Of a stretch of DNA of 6,065 bases, positions 1 to 6,065 are shown one piece after another. Source of the DNA: an uncultured Lachnospiraceae bacterium (lineage in GTDB: Bacteria > Bacillota > Clostridia > Lachnospirales > Lachnospiraceae). The notes beneath the pieces were generated by a model, which searched no databases, was not told where the DNA came from, and saw nothing but the letters and a program-made list of their open reading frames with translations. Location: NCBI GenBank assembly GCA_947631755.1, contig CANRMO010000150.1:1-6065 (forward strand). The letters run 5' to 3'. Position 1 is the stretch's first letter. Every line of letters begins with the position of its first letter. A program made the translations under genes and the position numbers.

Positions 1-7
1 CCCTATT

Positions 8-1342
8 GTGAATACCGTGCCCTACAAGCATTTCATCCTGACCCCTTACCGGCAATATATGTACAGCTACCCCCACAAGACCGCCTACCGGGAATTAAGC
101 GGAATTTCTTTTGACGGGGTCTTGGCAGAGCTTGCCGGCGGGGAGAATAGCCTGTATTTCCATATCCCATTCTGCCAGAGCAAATGCGGCTACTGCAATC
201 TGTTCTCGGTGGCAGGGATATCCGGCCAGACATCAATTATGGAAGATTATGTTGACGCCATGGAACGCCAGGCAATCCAGTACGCAGACGTCATGCCGCC
301 AGGAGTGGCATTCCGGGATCTGACATTGGGGGGCGGCACCCCTCTTATACTGCCTGAATCTTTGCTGGAGCGAATTTTTTGCATGGCGGAAAAACAGTTT
401 GGTTTCCGCCCCGGAGAAATCCCGGTGATCGTAGAAACCTCGCCAAACCAGACAGACCGTCAGAAACTCCTGCTGCTGAAAAAATATGGCGTGACAAGGA
501 TCAGTATCGGCGTACAGAGTTTCCTTGAGAGCGAACTTAAGACACTCTGCCGCTTCCATTCCGCCGAAAGAGCCGCAAGGGCTCTGGCCTGTATCCGTGA
601 CGTGGGATTTGACTGTGTAAACATGGATATCATATACGGAATACCCGGGCAGACGAGAGAAAGCCTTCTGTCCTCACTCCAAAAGGCGCTGGAATATAAA
701 CCGGATGAATTATTTGTCTACCCCCTCTATGTCAAGGCAGGCACGCACCTCGCAAAAAGCGGGGTAATGAGAAAACCAGATGCTGTGGATCTGTACCGCT
801 GTGCCAGGGATTTTCTTCTGGAGCACGGCTACCGCCAGGATTCCATGAGGCGTTTTGTGCACACCGGGACAGACGGACGGACCGCCCGTTCCAGTGACAC
901 CAGCCTTTCCCTGTGCGGCTTTGGCAACACGGTCTCCGTCGGCTGCGGTGGGAGAAGTTATATCGGAAATCTCCACTTCTGCGCACCCTACGGCGTCGGC
1001 GCCGGCTACTGCCTTGACCGGCTGAGAGATTATATTTCCACCAAAGACCACCTGGCTGTCACACACGGCTATCTGTTAAATGAAAAAGAGCGCAAAAGGA
1101 GATACGCGGTCCGGCATATCCTATTCGGAAAGGGCATTATGCGCAGCGACTATTCCAGCCATTTTGGAAGAGATGTGCTCGAAGACTTCCAGATGATACA
1201 GAAGTGGTCGTCGGATGGCTATGTAACGATAACAGAAGATTTTATCACCCTCACACAGGAGGGCGTCCTCCTGTCGGATTATCTGGGGCCGTGGTTTATC
1301 TCAGACGAGGTTGCGGAGAGGATGGAACAGTGGAACAGATAA
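8..1342 (+). CDS. STM4012-family HemN-like radical SAM protein
   Basis: Predicted radical S-adenosylmethionine enzyme of 444 residues, cytosolic, substrate unknown. The cluster-binding motif CX3CX2C lies at C56, C60 and C63 in the context HIPFCQSKCGYCNL. It is followed by GGGTP (108-112), VETSP (142-146), ISIGVQSF (165-172) and NMDIIYGIPGQT (205-216), all typical of the HemN-like TIM barrel. A HemN-type C-terminal domain follows, ending in an LTQEG..LSDYLGPWF stretch (about 415-430). The N-terminal TPYRQYMYSYPHKTAYR and the C-terminal GPWFIS are hallmarks I recall for the STM4012 family. True HemN has CX3CX2CXC; here the fourth cysteine is absent (CNL), so coproporphyrinogen dehydrogenase activity is unlikely despite the likely automatic name. 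The frame is open to the left edge. GTG at 8 gives the N-terminal length expected for the family, but GTG at 17 or an upstream start cannot be excluded because the ribosome binding site is outside the window. The gene overlaps the next one by 13 bases. Confidence 0.88.
   Translation: MNTVPYKHFILTPYRQYMYSYPHKTAYRELSGISFDGVLAELAGGENSLYFHIPFCQSKCGYCNLFSVAGISGQTSIMEDYVDAMERQAIQYADVMPPGVAFRDLTLGGGTPLILPESLLERIFCMAEKQFGFRPGEIPVIVETSPNQTDRQKLLLLKKYGVTRISIGVQSFLESELKTLCRFHSAERAARALACIRDVGFDCVNMDIIYGIPGQTRESLLSSLQKALEYKPDELFVYPLYVKAGTHLAKSGVMRKPDAVDLYRCARDFLLEHGYRQDSMRRFVHTGTDGRTARSSDTSLSLCGFGNTVSVGCGGRSYIGNLHFCAPYGVGAGYCLDRLRDYISTKDHLAVTHGYLLNEKERKRRYAVRHILFGKGIMRSDYSSHFGRDVLEDFQMIQKWSSDGYVTITEDFITLTQEGVLLSDYLGPWFISDEVAERMEQWNR
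1315..1321 (+). promoter_or_regulatory. Ribosome binding site for the GTG start at 1330
   Basis: GGAGAGG lies inside the end of the upstream radical SAM gene, 8 bases before GTG at 1330. This site decides the start: the reading frame is open back to 1204, but the residues before 1330 show no family similarity, and the radical SAM motif sits at the expected distance from V1 at 1330. Confidence 0.7.
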
Positions 1343-3042
1343 AACAGTGGCACTACCGGGGAAGCCTGAAATCTTGTAATTATTCGTGCTCTTATTGCCC
1401 GTTCTCAAAAAAACCGGCGGACAGTCGGAATGCCCTTGAGCGGGACAGGCAGGCCCTCTCGCATTTTGTGGACCGGATGCTGGGCGGATTCCGGAACCGC
1501 ACAGATCATCCGCTGCCGCCGGATCACTGCGCTGTCCAGATCGTGCCCTATGGCGAAGCGCTCATCCACAAGTATTACTGGCAGGAGATGGCGCGGCTGT
1601 GCACCGGCGCGCACATTGACGCCGTCGGCGCACAGACAAATCTCAGTTTCAATATTGATACTATGTTATCGGAATATATTTCCCACGGCGGAAACACACA
1701 AAAGCTCCGTCTCTGGTGTACATTCCACCCCGAAATGACCGATGTGGAACACTTTGCCTCACAGTGCCGGAAACTGGCCGGGCACCACATCCTCTATTGC
1801 GCGGGGGCAGTGGGGAATCCCTCTCACAAAAAGGAGATTGCGGCTCTGAAAAAATCCCTTGATGAAATAGATGGAACGCCCTATCTCTGGATCAATAAAA
1901 TGGACGGACTGCAGCGAAATTATACCGACTGTGAGAGAGAATTCTTTTTGCAGATTGATGAATATTTTGGAAATGAGCTGCGGGCTCACCGGGCAGACTG
2001 CCTGCACTGCGGCGGAAACCGTTTTGTGGAGGCGGACGGGCAGATGTTCCGCTGCAATGTAGACAGACGAAGTATCGGAAACCTGTACAGACCCGCCTTC
2101 AACCGACCGGAGAGCGCACCGGAAACTGCGCCTTTGACAAAGCGGTGCAGCTGTTATCTCGCCTACGCTGGCAGGCCGGAAACGGATCTCTTATTCTTCC
2201 ATCCCTATCCGGCATTCCGCATCCCCCGCTACCCCAAAGCAGTGTTCTTTGACGTTGACGGAACGCTTGTGCCACCCGGGCAGAATCAGATTTCGGAAGA
2301 AACTCGGAGAAAACTATCGCGGCTTGCCTCCCACAGCGCCCTCTTTGCCGCAACCTCGCTTCCCTATCCGGACGCTATGAGAAAACTGAACGGTGCCGGA
2401 CAACTTTTCAGCGGCGGTGTATTTGCCGACGGCGGAATGTGCCGGCTGCGTGACGGAATCCAGGCGGGAACTGGCTCTCCCCGGAAATTCTTCCGCGAAT
2501 TTGTGATCAGCGCGGACAATCTCCGCCACATCCGCCCGGACAACCTAAAAAAACAGGCGGGAACATATGGCTACACATTAAAATTATACCCCTCATCCAA
2601 AAAAGACCCGGCACACACAGGCACGGATCCACAGGAATACTCTTATATAAAAATCACATTGTCATTTCACAAAAACCGCGCGCGCAAATACTGTGGCGGC
2701 AATCCATTATCACACCATATGAGACAGACAGCGGTGGAGCTCGGCCTGATCCGCCAGAACCAGACTCCCAGCGGACATGACGCAGAAAATATGTACATAT
2801 CCCACGGCATGAAGATCACACTGGAAGAAAACTGTATCCAGATCACCTCCGCAGCGGCGGGAAAAAGGGAGGGAATCCTCTCCATCTGTGACCACATGGG
2901 CTGGAAAAAAGATGATATAGCGGTATTTGGCAATTCGGAGAACGACATTCCCATGCTCTCCTATTTTCCTTTCTCTGTGGCAGTCGATCCCTCCGGCGAT
3001 GAGGTGACACGGGCGGCCGCATATGTAATCCGCAGGGATTAG
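1330..3042 (+). CDS. STM4011-like radical SAM / HAD (Cof-type) phosphatase fusion
   Basis: A two-domain protein of 570 residues. The radical SAM part (about 1-295) starts with HYRGSLKSCNYSCSYCPFSK, with the CX3CX2C cluster motif at C16, C20 and C23. It continues with AQTNLS (101-106), LWCTFHP (128-134), LWIN (186-189) and IGNLY (249-253), the pattern I know from STM4011-family proteins, which are about 290 residues long. Further cysteines C224, C227, C242, C273 and C275 could hold an auxiliary iron-sulfur cluster (inference). The HAD part (about 300-570) has motif I as FFDVDGT (nucleophile D308, acid/base D310), a motif II-like ATS (341-343), a motif III lysine in GKREG (K512) and motif IV as FGNSENDIPML (533-543), with a cap region between of HAD-IIB/Cof type. 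Motif IV has N535 where most Cof proteins have D. The frame is uninterrupted across the junction. The GTG start overlaps the previous gene by 13 bases, implying translational coupling. Substrates of both domains are unknown; a phosphorylated small molecule or modified product is a guess. Confidence 0.88.
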   Translation: MEQIKQWHYRGSLKSCNYSCSYCPFSKKPADSRNALERDRQALSHFVDRMLGGFRNRTDHPLPPDHCAVQIVPYGEALIHKYYWQEMARLCTGAHIDAVGAQTNLSFNIDTMLSEYISHGGNTQKLRLWCTFHPEMTDVEHFASQCRKLAGHHILYCAGAVGNPSHKKEIAALKKSLDEIDGTPYLWINKMDGLQRNYTDCEREFFLQIDEYFGNELRAHRADCLHCGGNRFVEADGQMFRCNVDRRSIGNLYRPAFNRPESAPETAPLTKRCSCYLAYAGRPETDLLFFHPYPAFRIPRYPKAVFFDVDGTLVPPGQNQISEETRRKLSRLASHSALFAATSLPYPDAMRKLNGAGQLFSGGVFADGGMCRLRDGIQAGTGSPRKFFREFVISADNLRHIRPDNLKKQAGTYGYTLKLYPSSKKDPAHTGTDPQEYSYIKITLSFHKNRARKYCGGNPLSHHMRQTAVELGLIRQNQTPSGHDAENMYISHGMKITLEENCIQITSAAAGKREGILSICDHMGWKKDDIAVFGNSENDIPMLSYFPFSVAVDPSGDEVTRAAAYVIRRD

Positions 3043-3049
3043 AAGATTC

Positions 3050-3697
3050 TCATAATCTCTTCGCCTTATACATTCCTATCAGCCAGAACAAAACCCCCGC
3101 CACCATATATCCCTGGGCCTCCTGGGAAAATAACCCTCCATTTTGCAGCGCAGAGTAAAAAAAGGAATCATATTTGTCCGGCTGTTCCATGCTGTTCAGC
3201 GCAAAGAAATTGTATAGTTCCACATTGGAGAGCATGATATAAAACATGATCACGAGCATGGAGAGCGACACGGTCCCAAAAGTAAAATTGAGAAAAAAAG
3301 CAAGGCCGCACAGCATAAAACTGATCACAAGCATCTCCCCAAACAGATCATCCGACCAGTGGAAGAGCTGGTGCTGGAGAAGCAGGCAGGGCACATTCAT
3401 CGCCCAGAACACAAAACTTACGGCGAGAATCCCTTTTCCGAGAATCAGGATCTCCCGTCCCTCCCCCTCCACATATTCCCGATGGAACATACAGATCCAT
3501 ATCACTGACAGCATCGGCACAAACTGGTAGCAAATTTTCTGTACCGTCAGAAAACGCAGCTCTGCGTCTTCCTCAGAGAGATTGAGAAAGTATGCAAGCA
3601 GGGGAATAAAAATAAAGTATCCGATCAGTGGGAGGTAAAATGTCAGCCCCATCCCCTTGATCTGCAATTGTAATCGTCTGAACATAATTTCCCTCAT
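3050..3697 (-). CDS. Small ABC-2 type membrane protein, probable permease subunit
   Basis: A hydrophobic protein of 215 residues with about six predicted membrane helices (roughly 18-38, 54-71, 86-107, 118-138, 141-158 and 196-210). A short positively charged N-terminus (FRRLQLQIK) is typical of ABC-2 permeases, and it ends in KAKRL. I recognise no specific family; the assignment rests on topology and on its place as last gene of an ABC export operon, 51 bases after the ATPase. The start is ambiguous. ATG at 3697 has AGAGGA 10 bases upstream, partly inside a hairpin. ATG at 3685 (giving MFRRLQLQIK) has GAGGG 5 bases upstream and may be the true start, which would shorten the protein by four residues. 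Its stop is 7 bases from that of the convergent radical SAM-HAD gene. It could instead be an accessory or immunity-type membrane protein. Confidence 0.75.
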   Translation of the reverse strand: MREIMFRRLQLQIKGMGLTFYLPLIGYFIFIPLLAYFLNLSEEDAELRFLTVQKICYQFVPMLSVIWICMFHREYVEGEGREILILGKGILAVSFVFWAMNVPCLLLQHQLFHWSDDLFGEMLVISFMLCGLAFFLNFTFGTVSLSMLVIMFYIMLSNVELYNFFALNSMEQPDKYDSFFYSALQNGGLFSQEAQGYMVAGVLFWLIGMYKAKRL

Positions 3698-3701
3698 TTC
3701 C

Positions 3702-3727
3702 GGCCTGTCCTCTTTTTACGGACAGCC
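3702..3727 (-). promoter_or_regulatory. Hairpin between ATPase and small permease genes
   Basis: In the minus-strand transcript, GGCUGUCC and GGACAGGCC can pair around a 9-base A-rich loop, giving eight base pairs with one bulged G. No U-tract follows, so it is not a typical terminator. It partly covers the AGAGGA upstream of the ATG at 3697. It may tune expression of the last gene or block 3' decay (inference). Confidence 0.4.
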
Positions 3728-3748
3728 CTGTATTAAAAACGCAGTTTA

Positions 3749-4606
3749 TCAGGCTATGTCTTTGATCATGCACATATATCCGTCCTCCATATTGGGAGCA
3801 AGCGGGATCAGATTTTCACTCTCCCGGTTCGTCAATACACGGTAGAAGATCTCACCGTCCTCTTCGTACTGCTTCTCAATAAAGTACCCACTCTCCTCAC
3901 CGTCCGCCTCCCCGGGGAGCTCACTTTTTTTACAGGCATATACTTTTCCTGCCGCTTTCTGCGCAAGTTCGCGGCAGCTAAATACCCCGAGAAGCCGTCC
4001 CTCTTTCATCACGATCACGGAATCACAACATGCCTCAATATCCTCTACAATATGTGTCGATATAATGACTGTCTCATTTTTCCCGAGTCCCGAGACAATA
4101 TTTTTAAAATGCATCCGCTCCTCCGGATCGAGCCCCGCCGTCGGCTCGTCAAACAAGATCAGTTCCGGGTTGTCAATCAGCGCCTGGGCAATTCCCACCC
4201 GCCGCATCATGCCGCCGGACAGCTTGCGTCCCACCGTTTTCTCCGAGCCAGTCATATTGACGGCCGCCAGGCAAGACTTGATCGTATCCTTGATCTGGCT
4301 GCGCTTCACTCTTTTCAGATTGCAGAAATAACGCATGGAATCCCATACAGTCAGCTCTTTATACAGCCCGAAAAATTGTGGCAGATATCCGATCTTTGTT
4401 TTGCTCCTCCTCTTGGAAGATACGCCATTGATCTCAATCTTCCCGCCGTTGATCGGATATAGGTTTGTCAGACAGCGCATCAGCGTAGTCTTGCCCGCGC
4501 CGTTTGAACCGAGCAGGCCGTATATGCCCTTGTCCAGTTCACAGGTGATGTCTGAAAGGATTTCTTTCCTCCCAAATCTTTTGTATACGTGTTTAATGGA
4601 AATCAT
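3749..4606 (-). CDS. ABC transporter ATP-binding protein (ABC-2 exporter type)
   Basis: The nucleotide-binding subunit of an ABC exporter, 285 residues, expected on the cytoplasmic face of the membrane. All catalytic motifs are present: Walker A GSNGAGKT (33-40), Q-loop Q77 in YLPQ, signature LSGGM (129-133), Walker B LILFDEP (149-155) with catalytic E154, D-loop AGLD (157-160) and switch H185 in ISTH. About 75 residues follow the core, including an acidic stretch (PGEADGEESG, 231-240), as in many ATPases of the CcmA/drug or lantibiotic export type. I chose ATG at 4606 because the ABC fold begins at MISIKHVYKRF and GAGGTGG lies 6 bases upstream. The longer frame, open to 4663, encodes a lysine/arginine-rich sequence that is only a frame shadow of the upstream gene's end. 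The start overlaps the large permease gene by 14 bases, so the subunits are probably translationally coupled. The substrate is unknown. Confidence 0.93.
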   Translation of the reverse strand: MISIKHVYKRFGRKEILSDITCELDKGIYGLLGSNGAGKTTLMRCLTNLYPINGGKIEINGVSSKRRSKTKIGYLPQFFGLYKELTVWDSMRYFCNLKRVKRSQIKDTIKSCLAAVNMTGSEKTVGRKLSGGMMRRVGIAQALIDNPELILFDEPTAGLDPEERMHFKNIVSGLGKNETVIISTHIVEDIEACCDSVIVMKEGRLLGVFSCRELAQKAAGKVYACKKSELPGEADGEESGYFIEKQYEEDGEIFYRVLTNRESENLIPLAPNMEDGYMCMIKDIA

Positions 4607-6065
4607 CTTCTGCCACCTCTTTCTCTTCTTTCTTTTCTTCCTCTTCCACCAGCAGGTCATCATATGGTATCTTCCCCGTCTTCAGAAACCACTGATAGCT
4701 CTTGGTACAAGGCCACTTTAACACCAAATGATCTTTACCGAAACAACGGTATTGTTCATGAATTCCAAACGCTATCCCATCATAAAAAATTGTCTTCCCC
4801 TGCAGCGAATTTTCCCGGATAAACGTCTCCCAGTCCTGCATAGCCGTACTTCTCTTATCTGTAGGCGCAAATTTCACTCCGGCTGTTGTGTACACAAGAG
4901 TTGCCCCCGCAATCTCTTTTTTCCGCACAAATGCATTTGCCACCAGCGTCACGCCGTCGCTCCTGCCCCGAAAATGGTTCCTCCCCACCTCCGGCAGATT
5001 ACAGTACACCGTGTGCCCGCTCTCCACCTTTATATCATAGTCCGCCTCATAACCGAGTCCCTCCAGTGCGGGACCACAGTAATACTGTCTTATCAATTCC
5101 TCCTCCGCCAGAGACCCCAGCTCCTCCCGTATGTCCTCCGGTATATCAGGTACAGAAGGCTCGTCGTCTTCCCAGTTAAAATACAGATACCTCTCCCCCG
5201 AAAACGGCAGATAGGCAAAGTACGCCGGAAGCCTCACCGCCTGGGAAGTGGAATAGTGCACTTTTGACGCCCCGCGGTAGCGGAATACAAAGAAGGAATG
5301 TTCTCTGCCGCTGTCAGGACGGAGGACAACCCGGTCCCCCTCCTGCGTAAAAGGCACTCTCTCCCCGTACTCATCCTTTACCTCCGCAACCCGGTACTCA
5401 TGCCGGAGCGCAAATGTATATCTATCCAGATCAGCCGTATCCACATAGACTTTTACACTGGCACTCAGAACCCGCCCTGCACTCAGCTCCGCTTCATATT
5501 TTGTGATATGGAAATCTTCAACTGGAAGATAGTTGTCATATGTACCCACGCATTCCGGATGCCCTGAATAATAGGTATCCTCCTCACTGCTTGCATCCTG
5601 ACTACTATCTACATCCATATGGCTTGCACCGGACGGCTGCATATACAAAATCAAAAACAAAGCGCTCACCACTGCCAGACATGCCGTCACCAGCTTTTTC
5701 CGTCTGCGCACCGTATGGAAGATAATAATTGTCAGAACAAGAAAAATCCAGAAAAGGACCCTCTGCCACTCAATACTTTCAATTGAGATGATATAATCTT
5801 CATCTGGTGCCGCATAGTACATCCTCGTTGTGAGCCCGAACAAATCTGCCATCTGATAAGCCGTCTCATTATATCCCGCAATCTCATACAGAGTTGTCAG
5901 AAAGAACTGGCTGAAAAAACAGTTGACCACCATCATCAAGGTGTATGCTCTTATATCCGTGCGGCAGAACGACGCTGCCAATCCCACCAGAATAGAAAAT
6001 ATATTTACAAGAAAGATATGTACAGTATAACATTTGAAGCCAAACAGGACAGCTCCAAAATCCAG
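4593..6065 (-). CDS. ABC-2 permease with M1-peptidase-like ectodomain, 5' end missing
   Basis: The C-terminal 490 residues of a larger membrane protein. The frame is open to the right edge, and the GTG at 5987 falls inside a membrane helix, so it is not the start. Numbering from the edge, membrane helices lie at about 8-33, 40-64, 100-117 and 125-142, the last two separated by a basic RRRKK loop. After a Ser/Asp/Glu-rich linker, a soluble region of about 300 residues follows, presumably outside the membrane. Its first part (about 185-290) has the pattern of the M1 aminopeptidase N-terminal beta domain: YEAELSAGRVLSASVKVYVD, FALRHEYRVAEV, a FFVFRYRG strand and LPAYFAYLPFSG. Neither the M1 exopeptidase GxMEN motif nor HEXXH is present, so no peptidase activity is expected. 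The tail is rich in Glu and Lys and ends EDDFH. It precedes and overlaps the ATPase gene, so it is most likely the main permease of the same exporter. The M1 likeness is from pattern reading and is moderate in certainty. Confidence 0.75.
   Translation of the reverse strand: MDFGAVLFGFKCYTVHIFLVNIFSILVGLAASFCRTDIRAYTLMMVVNCFFSQFFLTTLYEIAGYNETAYQMADLFGLTTRMYYAAPDEDYIISIESIEWQRVLFWIFLVLTIIIFHTVRRRKKLVTACLAVVSALFLILYMQPSGASHMDVDSSQDASSEEDTYYSGHPECVGTYDNYLPVEDFHITKYEAELSAGRVLSASVKVYVDTADLDRYTFALRHEYRVAEVKDEYGERVPFTQEGDRVVLRPDSGREHSFFVFRYRGASKVHYSTSQAVRLPAYFAYLPFSGERYLYFNWEDDEPSVPDIPEDIREELGSLAEEELIRQYYCGPALEGLGYEADYDIKVESGHTVYCNLPEVGRNHFRGRSDGVTLVANAFVRKKEIAGATLVYTTAGVKFAPTDKRSTAMQDWETFIRENSLQGKTIFYDGIAFGIHEQYRCFGKDHLVLKWPCTKSYQWFLKTGKIPYDDLLVEEEEKKEEKEVAEDDFH
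4613..4619 (-). promoter_or_regulatory. Ribosome binding site for the ATPase ATG at 4606
   Basis: GAGGTGG on the minus strand, 6 bases before the ATG, lies within the last codons of the upstream permease gene and at the end of a 32-base purine run. It supports the start at 4606 over the longer open frame. Confidence 0.65.

Noticed and set aside
710..1066. Minus-strand open frame opposite the first radical SAM gene
   Set aside because: It overlaps a strongly supported coding region and shows no domain or convincing ribosome binding site; treated as a shadow.
1204..1329. Upstream extension of the radical SAM-HAD frame to GTG at 1204
   Set aside because: The extra 42 residues lie over the end of the previous gene and show no radical SAM family likeness. 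GTG at 1330 has a well-spaced GGAGAGG and places the CX3CX2C motif at the usual distance from the N-terminus.
3041..3064. Bidirectional terminator between the convergent genes (AGATT...AATCT)
   Set aside because: The stem has only about five solid base pairs, is AT-rich and lacks U-tracts, so it is too weak to call.
4607..4663. Extension of the ATPase frame with a KRKKRKKRKRW-like basic N-terminus
   Set aside because: It is a frame shadow of the purine-rich end of the large permease gene. The ABC fold and a good ribosome binding site fit ATG at 4606.
4335..5567. Several plus-strand open frames antisense to the ATPase and large permease
   Set aside because: They lie opposite well-supported genes, have unlikely compositions (rich in Pro, Ser, His and Cys) and show no recognisable domain.
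5985..5987. GTG at 5987 as the start of the large permease
   Set aside because: The frame stays open to the right edge, the residues before it form part of a membrane helix, and no ribosome binding site precedes it. The gene is cut by the window.
1..6065. RiPP precursor peptide or small gene linked to the radical SAM enzymes
   Set aside because: The intergenic gaps are 7 and 51 bases or overlaps, leaving no room. A precursor, if any, must lie outside the window.

Overview
The window looks like the chromosome of an anaerobic Firmicute of the Lachnospiraceae/Clostridia type. This is inferred from moderate GC content, AGAGG/GAGG-type ribosome binding sites, tightly packed and overlapping genes, and the protein styles (HemN-like radical SAM enzymes, a Cof-type HAD domain, an ABC-2 exporter). 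No taxonomic marker gene is present, so the genus cannot be named. Five coding regions fill the window. There is no intergenic stretch longer than about 50 bases, and no RNA gene, mobile element or CRISPR array was seen.

Left half, plus strand (1-3042): two overlapping radical SAM genes. The first resembles the STM4012 family, which is HemN-like but lacks HemN's fourth N-terminal cysteine. The second starts at a GTG inside the end of the first and joins an STM4011-like radical SAM domain to a C-terminal HAD (Cof-like) phosphatase domain in one reading frame. STM4011 and STM4012 are neighbours in the Salmonella STM4010-4015 cluster, whose function is not established as far as I know. The operon probably begins left of the window, where partner genes may lie.

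Right half, minus strand (3050-6065): an ABC-2 type export operon, read right to left. It consists of a large permease whose N-terminus lies beyond the right edge and which carries a long extracytoplasmic domain resembling the N-terminal part of M1 aminopeptidases; an ATPase whose start overlaps the permease's end by 14 bases; and a small six-helix membrane protein. The three are predicted to form one membrane transporter of unknown substrate.

The two operons converge with only 7 bases between their stop codons and no convincing terminator. Nothing in the sequence proves that they work together. The points most worth following are the radical SAM-HAD fusion and the catalytically empty M1-like ectodomain on the permease.
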